A stretch of DNA of 5,801 nt from an uncultured Synergistales bacterium (GTDB taxonomy: Bacteria; Synergistota; Synergistia; Synergistales; Aminobacteriaceae), in assembly GCA_905233295.1 (NCBI GenBank), contig CAJODX010000070.1, positions 1-5,801 of the forward strand, read 5' to 3'. Under the pieces are notes generated by a model, which had not been told where the DNA came from, made no database searches, and saw only the letters and a program-made list of their open reading frames with translations. This document shows positions 1 through 5,141 of this stretch, one piece after another (positions within the stretch are counted from its first letter, which is position 1; each line of letters starts with the position of its first letter). Made by a program: the position numbers and the translations under genes.

Positions 1-132
1 AAGAGAAGCTTTATCAAAAACAGGATAATGAGAATAAATTGTCTCAAGAAGTTCTTCAAAAAGCTCATCTTTTTCTGTGCTGGAAAGATTTACAACAATC
101 GTATCTTTTGGAAAAACTTCACCTAAAACCAC
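1..132 (-). CDS. PTS EIIA type-2 (PtsN/fructose-like) domain protein, N-terminal fragment
   Basis: Only the first 44 codons are in the window; the frame stays open to base 1. The fragment starts MVLGEVFPKDTIVVNL and continues with K21-D-E, an amphipathic stretch FEELLETIY and then PVFDKASL. This follows the opening of PTS EIIA type-2 domains: a start of the form 'D.I.L.L...K.E.I.EL', then a helix and 'D...L'. Such domains take a phosphate from HPr or NPr on a histidine near residue 70, which lies outside the window. The protein could be a sugar-transport EIIA, a regulatory PtsN (EIIA-Ntr) or the front of a longer PTS protein. The start is GTG at 132-130, chosen because AGGGG (144-140) stands 7 nt before it and the family motif begins at once. 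Upstream lie a terminator and a small ORF on the same strand. The family call rests on 44 residues. Confidence 0.6.
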   Translation of the reverse strand, partial: MVLGEVFPKDTIVVNLSSTEKDELFEELLETIYSHYPVFDKASL

Positions 133-156
133 AATAAATCCCCTAAAAATGTATTG

Positions 157-185
157 ACTATAAAAATGCTATTTAAGGCACAAAA
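157..185 (-). promoter_or_regulatory. Weak candidate promoter of the PTS EIIA-like gene
   Basis: On the minus strand TATAGT (162-157) is a fair -10 box. The best -35 at a 17-nt distance is a poor TTTTGT (185-180), which falls in the U-tract of the terminator just upstream. Transcription would start near base 150 and leave a leader of about 18 nt with the AGGGG ribosome binding site. If this promoter is not used, the gene must depend on read-through of the terminator at 181-234. Confidence 0.3.
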
Positions 186-234
186 TAATAAAGGAAACAC
201 CAATCAAAGCAAAACGATTAATCAGCGTTTCCTT
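181..234 (-). terminator. Intrinsic terminator after the small ORF
   Basis: On the minus strand the arms AAGGAAAC (234-227) and GTTTCCTT (198-191) pair perfectly. Nine more pairs, four of them G·U, join 226-218 to 207-199. This gives about 17 bp around a 10-nt loop, followed by the U-rich tail TATTATTTTG (190-181). The wobble pairs become A·C mismatches on the other strand, so the structure is oriented for minus-strand transcripts. It starts 9 nt after the stop codon of the 22-codon ORF and lies about 50 nt before the PTS EIIA-like gene, where it could act as a plain terminator or an attenuator. Confidence 0.75.
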
Positions 235-243
235 AGCGTTATT

Positions 244-312
244 TTAGTTTGAAGCAGGCTCTGTTGAGAGCTGATAGTTGTTCCAAAAGACATTGCCGTA
301 ATTTTCGTCCAT
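244..312 (-). CDS. Small ORF of 22 codons, unknown function (small protein or leader peptide)
   Basis: An ATG (312-310) opens a 22-residue frame that ends in TAA (246-244). The peptide begins MDENYGNVFWNNY and ends in a polar stretch rich in Ser, Thr, Glu and Pro. It has five Asn, four aromatic residues and no membrane-length hydrophobic run, so it does not look like a type I toxin or a signal peptide. I recognise no family. Support for translation is the context: AAGGAG lies 8 nt before the ATG, a near-consensus promoter lies about 70 nt upstream of the ATG, and a strong terminator follows the stop by 9 nt. The ORF therefore fills its own short transcript of about 190 nt. Alternatives are a leader peptide controlling the downstream PTS EIIA-like gene, or a small RNA that carries the ORF by chance. 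Codons 14-20 also form a small hairpin in the RNA. Confidence 0.55.
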   Translation of the reverse strand: MDENYGNVFWNNYQLSTEPASN

Positions 313-320
313 GTTTGAGA

Positions 321-326
321 CTCCTT
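321..326 (-). promoter_or_regulatory. Shine-Dalgarno of the 22-codon ORF
   Basis: AAGGAG (326-321) is complementary to the 16S rRNA 3' end and stands 8 nt before the ATG at 312. This is the best ribosome binding site spacing in the window and the main direct sign that the small ORF is translated. Confidence 0.65.
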
Positions 327-381
327 TTTATGAAAAAATTTTGCACTGCGTGGTTATGTGGTATGCAGCTACGATTTTTTT

Positions 382-409
382 ATTTTAGGATAAAAAACAT
401 GAAAGTCAA
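382..409 (-). promoter_or_regulatory. Sigma70-type promoter driving the small ORF
   Basis: On the minus strand TTGACT (409-404) and TAAAAT (387-382) are separated by 16 nt, close to the housekeeping consensus. The predicted start is near 375, giving a 5' UTR of about 63 nt. The UTR contains a possible weak 5-bp hairpin (GCTGC/GCAGT). The promoter lies downstream of the terminator of the symporter gene, so it begins a new transcript. Confidence 0.7.
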
Positions 410-477
410 GTTTATGGTGCTTTTTTATAGCTGTAAACGGCAGCCATAGGACTTAAACCAAAACTTTGGAGCTGGAT

Positions 478-507
478 CAAAAAACCGCCACCTTTGCAAG
501 CGGCGGT
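478..507 (-). terminator. Intrinsic terminator of the AGCS symporter gene
   Basis: On the minus strand ACCGCCGC (507-500) pairs with GTGGCGGT (491-484), eight pairs with one G·U, around an 8-nt loop. A run of six T (484-479, the first T closing the stem) follows. The hairpin starts 27 nt after the symporter stop codon. The wobble pair would be an A·C mismatch on the plus strand, which fits minus-strand use. Confidence 0.88.
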
Positions 508-534
508 AGTTCATTTTCTTATTTCTTTAAAAGA

Positions 535-2187
535 TTAAAGCACTGCAAGTGCGACAAACGCAAGGATCACTGACAGGAAACCGAGAAGGGTCTGTCTCTT
601 ATAAGCAACGATAAGTCCAAGAACAGCTGCGAGTGTTGCAAACATCGTTGTGTGCGCAAAGAATGCCAACGTTCCAAACGCAACGCCGATAACTCCGAGG
701 ACAATGAACTGTGCCTTTGAAACCAAAACTTTCTGTCCGGGCGTCAATGCTCTGTCATCAGGTGTTCCGAATTTTTCTTCGTAGTCATCAACGATCCGTT
801 TAAGAGTTGCAGAGAGGATTAAAAGTCCGAGCAGGTTCGGCAGAGCCATCAAGCCGTTGAGAGTGTCCGAAATGTCCCAGATATTATTGAGGAACTGGTT
901 GCCTTCAGCTCCAAGGAACTGTGAGCCAGCCGCGCCTATAACGATCATTGCTATCCACAAAATTTTCATTATGGGCTTTGTCCATACGCCGAATAAATAT
1001 GTGATTGCCGTTTCAGCGTACCAGTACCAGCCTAAAATTGTAGTGAACGCAAATAATAAAAGCCCGATTGAAAGAATATATTTTCCGGGACTTCCGAGAG
1101 CGTTTTCAAATGCCTTGAGCGTAAGCTGCGCACCCGTAAGTTCAGGCGAGCCTGTCAGCGTTCCCGTTACCATTACAACTAGAGCTGTCATTGTGCAGAT
1201 TACGATAGTGTCCATGAAAACTTCAAAAATTCCGTAGAAGCCCTGCTGAACAGGATGCTCAACGCTCGCTGTGGCGTGAACCATAGGAGCTGAACCCATA
1301 CCGGCTTCATTAGAGAAAACACCGCGTGCTATACCGCGCTGAACAGCCTCTTTAACTCCCCAGCCAGCCAATGCTCCGGGCAAAGTTTCAAGAGGATCAT
1401 TAAAAGCAAGATGAACGGCGTTTGCGACTGCCGCAGGGATTGCAGAAGAGTTCACGATTAAAACGTAAATCGAACCGAAAACGTAGAAAATCGCCATGAA
1501 AGGCACAACGTAGGTCGTAACGGTTGAAAGGCTCTTGAGTCCTCCGATGATGACAAGAGCAACAAGGACAGCCATAACGACTCCGCTGTAAAGATGATTA
1601 ACTCCCCAGCCCATCGACATCGCTTCAGCTGCTGAGTTTGCCTGCGTTGCCGCTCCGATTCCGAATGAAGCTAAAAACGCAAACAGCGCGAACAATATCG
1701 CGAGAAGTTTTCCGATGACTTTTCCAAGTCCATGTCCGAGAGCATCGCTAGCACCGTTCTCAAGAATGTACATTGTGCCTCCGCGCCAGTCTCCGTGAGC
1801 ATCTTTCTGTCTGTAGTGAACAGCGAGAGTAACTTCGGCGAATTTTGTACACATTCCGAAAACTGCTGAGATTAACATCCAGATCATAGCTCCCGGACCG
1901 CCGAGATGAAGGGCGGTGGCAACACCGGCAACGTTTCCTGTGCCGACTGTCGCAGCCATTGCCGTAGCCATTGCGGCGAACGATGAAATTGATTTATCTT
2001 CGCCGGATTTTTTTCTGAAGCTGAAAACTTCTGATAAAGACGCGAAGAAATATCTGAACTGCGGAAGTCCAAGCAGGAGTGTCAGATAAACTCCAGTGCC
2101 TACAAGCAAGATTAAAACGGGCGCACCCCAGACAAAGCTGTTGACGATCCCGTTGTAATACATAATCGTGTCCATTATGCTCTGCAT
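535..2187 (-). CDS. Sodium:alanine/glycine symporter (AGCS family)
   Basis: This is a 550-residue inner-membrane protein that should import alanine, glycine or a related small amino acid with Na+ (family members AlsT, DagA, AgcS, GlnT); the sequence does not fix the substrate. AGCS landmarks appear in order: GTGNVAGV (82-89), GGPGAMIWM (96-104, close to the family signature), GMCTKFAEVTLAVHYR (111-126), ARGVFSNEAGMGSAP (287-301), TTILGWYWYAE (382-392) and WDISDTLNGLMALPNL (437-452). These cover the usual LeuT-fold core. The protein is longer than the common 440-490 residues: after about 480 there is an extra hydrophobic tail (about 493-550) with room for two or three membrane segments. ATG at 2187 is the start: TAA lies in frame 9 bases upstream, and AAGGAG precedes it, though 13 nt away. 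The gene diverges from the amylosucrase gene and has its own terminator. Confidence 0.95.
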   Translation of the reverse strand: MQSIMDTIMYYNGIVNSFVWGAPVLILLVGTGVYLTLLLGLPQFRYFFASLSEVFSFRKKSGEDKSISSFAAMATAMAATVGTGNVAGVATALHLGGPGAMIWMLISAVFGMCTKFAEVTLAVHYRQKDAHGDWRGGTMYILENGASDALGHGLGKVIGKLLAILFALFAFLASFGIGAATQANSAAEAMSMGWGVNHLYSGVVMAVLVALVIIGGLKSLSTVTTYVVPFMAIFYVFGSIYVLIVNSSAIPAAVANAVHLAFNDPLETLPGALAGWGVKEAVQRGIARGVFSNEAGMGSAPMVHATASVEHPVQQGFYGIFEVFMDTIVICTMTALVVMVTGTLTGSPELTGAQLTLKAFENALGSPGKYILSIGLLLFAFTTILGWYWYAETAITYLFGVWTKPIMKILWIAMIVIGAAGSQFLGAEGNQFLNNIWDISDTLNGLMALPNLLGLLILSATLKRIVDDYEEKFGTPDDRALTPGQKVLVSKAQFIVLGVIGVAFGTLAFFAHTTMFATLAAVLGLIVAYKRQTLLGFLSVILAFVALAVL

Positions 2188-2200
2188 AAAAAATTACACG

Positions 2201-2206
2201 CTCCTT
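2201..2206 (-). promoter_or_regulatory. Shine-Dalgarno of the AGCS gene, long spacing
   Basis: AAGGAG (2206-2201) is a strong ribosome binding site, but 13 nt separate it from the ATG at 2187. An in-frame TAA lies between the two, so no earlier start is possible. The next ATG, four codons in, would be farther still. Confidence 0.65.
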
Positions 2207-2230
2207 AAAACTGCAAAAATTTTCGATATA

Positions 2231-2259
2231 TTATACACGATTATATTTTTTGTTATACT
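2231..2259 (+). promoter_or_regulatory. Promoter of the amylosucrase gene (extended -10)
   Basis: TATACT (2254-2259) is preceded by TG at 2251-2252, which makes an extended -10 (TGnTATACT). The -35 at 17 nt is weak (TTATAC, 2231-2236), as is common with an extended -10. The start would be near 2266, leaving a leader of about 42 nt. The -10 overlaps that of the opposite-strand symporter promoter. Confidence 0.5.
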
Positions 2260-2279
2260 TGAGATAAAAATTTTTTCAA
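2252..2279 (-). promoter_or_regulatory. Promoter of the AGCS symporter gene
   Basis: On the minus strand TTGAAA (2279-2274) and TATAAC (2257-2252) are 16 nt apart, five and five matches to the sigma70 boxes. The start would be near 2245, with a leader of about 58 nt. Two further TATAAT-like strings lie downstream (around 2230-2247) but have no good -35, so they rank lower. Confidence 0.5.
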
Positions 2280-2289
2280 ATTTTCAAAA

Positions 2290-2295
2290 AAGGAG
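2290..2295 (+). promoter_or_regulatory. Shine-Dalgarno of the amylosucrase gene, long spacing
   Basis: AAGGAG stands 12 nt before the ATG at 2308. No ATG, GTG or TTG lies in frame between them, so the ATG is kept as the start. The long gap mirrors that of the divergent symporter gene. Confidence 0.6.
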
Positions 2296-2307
2296 CTGCT
2301 CTTCACC

Positions 2308-4140
2308 ATGAACGATTTTGACCAGAGACTTTCGCATTATTACGATGAATTAAAATGGCTTTATTTTGAACTCTACGGCAATGACAGACAGGCTTTCGAT
2401 TATTTTTGCTCAATGCTGCGGAAATCCTGGAGCGAACGCAATGACACATTAAAAGAACTCGATCAGGCGCGCGAAAAAGTTCCAGACTGGTACGCAGGCA
2501 ATGACATTCTCGGCATGATGATGTACACGGAATGTTTTGCGAAAAATCTCAAGGGAGTTAAAGAACATTTAGATTATATTCAGGAATGCGGCGTGAGTTA
2601 TCTTCATTTAATGCCGCTGCTTGATACTCCGAAAGGACGCAGCGATGGCGGTTACGCTGTATCTGACTTTAGAAAAGTCCGTCCCGACCTCGGAACGATT
2701 GAAGATCTCGCCGAACTTTCAGCAAAATGTCATTCACTGGGTATCAGCGTTTGTCTTGACTTCGTTATGAACCATACGAGCGAAGATCACGAATGGGCGC
2801 TGCGGGCAAAAAAAGGCGAGAAAGAATTTCAGGACAGATATTTCTTTTTCGACAGCTGGGAAATTCCTGATCAGTTTGAGAAAAATCTTCCCGAGGTTTT
2901 TCCGACAACAGCACCGGGAAATTTCACGTTCAACAAAGACTCCGGCAAAGTCGTAATGACAACGTTCTATCCGTATCAATGGGATTTGAATTACAGAAAT
3001 CCTGTTGTCTTTAACGACATGACAGAAAATATGTTATTCCTCTGCAATCAGGGTATTGACATTATAAGACTTGACGCTGTGCCTTACATCTGGAAAACTC
3101 TTGGAACAAACTGCAGAAATCTTCCGCAGGTTCATACTCTTGTGCGAATCATGCGTATGGCTGCTGAAATCGTCTGTCCGGGAACTCTTCTGCTCGGCGA
3201 GGTTGTAATGGAGCCTTCAAAGGTCGTGCCGTATTTCGGAACAGTTGAAAAGCCCGAATGCAACATGCTATACAACGTTACGACAATGGCAAGCACGTGG
3301 CATACTGTTGCAACACAGGATGTGCGTTTAATGAAACATCAGCTTGCGAGTGTCTTTGCTCTGCCGAAGGAATATGTTTTCCTGAATTATCTTCGCTGCC
3401 ATGATGATATAGGCTGGGGACTCGACTACGATTTTCTCAGAAATTTCGGATTCGATGAAGTTGCGCACAAAAAATTTCTGAACGACTATTTCAAGGGAGA
3501 TTTCAGAAATTCCCCGTCTCGCGGCGAAACTTACAACGACGCTCCCGAACTTGGCGATGCAAGAATGTGCGGAACGACGGCTTCTCTTTGCGGACTTGAA
3601 TCTGCCAACAGAGAAAAAGCCATAAAACTCGACATAATGCTTCACGCGTTTTTATTCACTCAGAGCGGAATACCTGTTTTATACAGCGGAGATGAAATTG
3701 CACAGCTCAACGATTACAGCTATCACGATGACCCTGACAAAAAAGAAGACAGTCGTTATATTCACAGGGGAGTTTTCAAATGGGAAAATGCTGCAAAACG
3801 TGAAGACCTCACAACGCCTGAAGGAAAAATTTTCAACGCCCTTCATAAAATGATAACACTGCGCGACACTCAGTCAGTGTTTTCAAATTCAGCCGACACG
3901 TGGCTCATCGAGACAGGCAACGATCACGTACTCGGCATCGGAAGATATTACGGCGAAAAAACGCAGAAAGAAAAAATGCTTGCGTTCTTCAATTTCAGCT
4001 CTGAAGCTCAGACTTTCACGCCTGACGAACAGCTCGAAGGAATGTTCAGCTACAGCGATATGATGACAGGGCTGTCTCATAAAGGCAGGGAGATAACTCT
4101 CGAAGGCTGCGGTTTCATGTGGCTTCTGGCAAATTTATAA
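2308..4140 (+). CDS. Amylosucrase-type glycoside hydrolase (GH13 subfamily 4)
   Basis: The 610-residue protein follows amylosucrase from end to end (the Neisseria polysaccharea enzyme has about 636). These enzymes split sucrose, release fructose and pass glucose to an alpha-1,4-glucan or to water. Seen in order: a helical N-domain (about 1-65), SDGGYAV (112-118, pocket Asp113), DFVMNH (151-156), the nucleophile region IIRLDAVPY (Asp256, Arg254), acid/base Glu298 in LGEVV, HDDIGW (365-370, Asp366), a B'-type insert (about 370-433) and DSRYIHR (481-487), which carries the Arg expected to pair with Asp113. A beta-rich C-domain closes the protein. The catalytic triad is intact. Residues matching acceptor-site positions of the Neisseria enzyme differ (Pro195, Pro259, Tyr260), so product type may differ. 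There is no signal peptide, so it is probably cytoplasmic. No sucrose transporter or fructokinase is in view. Sucrose hydrolase is the main alternative activity. Confidence 0.9.
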   Translation: MNDFDQRLSHYYDELKWLYFELYGNDRQAFDYFCSMLRKSWSERNDTLKELDQAREKVPDWYAGNDILGMMMYTECFAKNLKGVKEHLDYIQECGVSYLHLMPLLDTPKGRSDGGYAVSDFRKVRPDLGTIEDLAELSAKCHSLGISVCLDFVMNHTSEDHEWALRAKKGEKEFQDRYFFFDSWEIPDQFEKNLPEVFPTTAPGNFTFNKDSGKVVMTTFYPYQWDLNYRNPVVFNDMTENMLFLCNQGIDIIRLDAVPYIWKTLGTNCRNLPQVHTLVRIMRMAAEIVCPGTLLLGEVVMEPSKVVPYFGTVEKPECNMLYNVTTMASTWHTVATQDVRLMKHQLASVFALPKEYVFLNYLRCHDDIGWGLDYDFLRNFGFDEVAHKKFLNDYFKGDFRNSPSRGETYNDAPELGDARMCGTTASLCGLESANREKAIKLDIMLHAFLFTQSGIPVLYSGDEIAQLNDYSYHDDPDKKEDSRYIHRGVFKWENAAKREDLTTPEGKIFNALHKMITLRDTQSVFSNSADTWLIETGNDHVLGIGRYYGEKTQKEKMLAFFNFSSEAQTFTPDEQLEGMFSYSDMMTGLSHKGREITLEGCGFMWLLANL

Positions 4141-4152
4141 TATTTTTGTGCA

Positions 4153-4188
4153 AGCCTCTCACTGATTTAATTTTAATTGTGGGAGGCT
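4153..4188 (+). terminator. Stem-loop after the amylosucrase gene, probable terminator
   Basis: AGCCTCTCAC (4153-4162) pairs with GTGGGAGGCT (4179-4188) over ten pairs, one of them U·G, around a 16-nt AT-rich loop. It starts 13 nt after the amylosucrase stop. The wobble pair favours plus-strand use. The tail (AAAATTT) is a poor U-tract, so the efficiency is uncertain. The opposing Ppx/GppA gene ends 33 nt away and has no clear terminator of its own, so the stem may serve both directions. Confidence 0.55.
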
Positions 4189-4220
4189 AAAATTTAAGCA
4201 AAAAAATTTTTTATAAAATT

Positions 4221-5141
4221 TCACAAATTTTCACTTAACAAAAGACCGTGCCTGAGTCCGTTTATGCTGACGGTACATTCCTGAACTCTCAGCATTTCCA
4301 AAGCCGCGAAAATTATGCACGCACTGCCTAAAATAACATCAGCGCGGTTCGCAGGAAGACCGATTATATTTTGCCGTTCACTCAAATTTAATGATAGATA
4401 CATTCTGATCTGCTGTGATATGTCGCGCATTGTAAGAACACTGCCGTGAAGTTTTGCAGGAACAAAATTCTCGCAGGCAAATTTCACGCTTGCCATCGTT
4501 ACGACACCGCCGCCGACCCCTATAATTTTTGCCGGAGAAGTCCGCGAAATAAATTCGTCAATTTGATTTTCAATGAAAAGATTTTTTACATAAATCAAAG
4601 CTTCATCACAAAAAATTTTTTTTATGGGTCTGTCATGGATATTGAAAAATTTTTCCGAAAGATTCACCGCGCCGACCGGAACGCTTTTTATTTTATTTAC
4701 AATGCCCTCAGAGCCTGAAACAAATTCTGTACTGCCGCCGCCGCTGTCGAACATTATTAAATTTCCGTCCGTGTCAAAGCCGTCAACAGCTCCGCGCCAC
4801 GAATATTTTGCTTCGTCTTCGCCCGAAAAAACGTGAACGTCAAGACCCGTTGCATCTTTTACCATTTTTATAAAATCCTGAGCGTTTTCAGCCGTTCTCA
4901 ACGCCATTGTGCCGGCAAGAAAAATTTCCGCGCCGAGTTTAGATGCTCTGCGTACCATTTTCGTTATCGTACTGCAGGATATTTTCATGCTGTCTTCGCT
5001 GAGAAAACCTGTTGCGGACATTCCGCGCCCCAGTCTTACAACTTCGGTTTCGTCCCTGATGACGCGGAGTTTTCCCGAATCGACATGAGCAACGCGCATT
5101 TTGACAGAGTTGCTGCCGATGTCAATAATTGCCTTTATCAT
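4221..5141 (-). CDS. ppx: Short-form exopolyphosphatase / Ppx-GppA family phosphatase
   Basis: This 306-residue protein has the two-lobed ASKHA fold of Ppx/GppA enzymes, which hydrolyse inorganic polyphosphate or the 5' phosphate of pppGpp. Motifs in order: DIGSNS (7-12), TMALRTAEN (78-86), SGEDEA (106-111, with the acidic catalytic region), DSGGGSTEF (132-140), GVGGGVVTMAS (208-218), GLPANRADVILG (261-272) and NGLRHG (294-299). It lacks the C-terminal helical/HD part of long Ppx proteins (about 500 residues) and so belongs to the short class of about 300. Substrate preference between polyphosphate and pppGpp cannot be read from the sequence. I chose ATG at 5141 because MIKAIIDIGS is the normal family opening. 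The longer frame to TTG at 5171 has no ribosome binding site and adds ten residues without family support. The start overlaps the YibE/F gene by 20 bp and has only a weak AGAAG before it, which suggests translational coupling. Confidence 0.9.
   Translation of the reverse strand: MIKAIIDIGSNSVKMRVAHVDSGKLRVIRDETEVVRLGRGMSATGFLSEDSMKISCSTITKMVRRASKLGAEIFLAGTMALRTAENAQDFIKMVKDATGLDVHVFSGEDEAKYSWRGAVDGFDTDGNLIMFDSGGGSTEFVSGSEGIVNKIKSVPVGAVNLSEKFFNIHDRPIKKIFCDEALIYVKNLFIENQIDEFISRTSPAKIIGVGGGVVTMASVKFACENFVPAKLHGSVLTMRDISQQIRMYLSLNLSERQNIIGLPANRADVILGSACIIFAALEMLRVQECTVSINGLRHGLLLSENL

Noticed and set aside
154..159. TTGACT on the plus strand as a -35 box
   Set aside because: There is no acceptable -10 at 15-19 nt downstream and no plus-strand gene to drive.
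249..449. Plus-strand 66-codon frame with a TTG start
   Set aside because: It has no ribosome binding site, an odd Cys/Arg/Phe-rich composition, and runs antisense across the promoter, leader and 22-codon ORF, which have coherent signals on the other strand.
857..1237. Plus-strand 126-codon frame
   Set aside because: It is the antisense shadow of conserved membrane segments of the AGCS symporter gene.
3328..3645. Minus-strand 105-codon frame inside the amylosucrase gene
   Set aside because: It is antisense to conserved GH13 motifs such as HDDIGW, with no independent start signals.
4201..4231. A/T-only hairpin and T-run after the Ppx/GppA gene as a terminator
   Set aside because: The pairing AAAATTT/AAATTTT contains no G-C pairs and overlaps the stop codon, so it is too weak to call.
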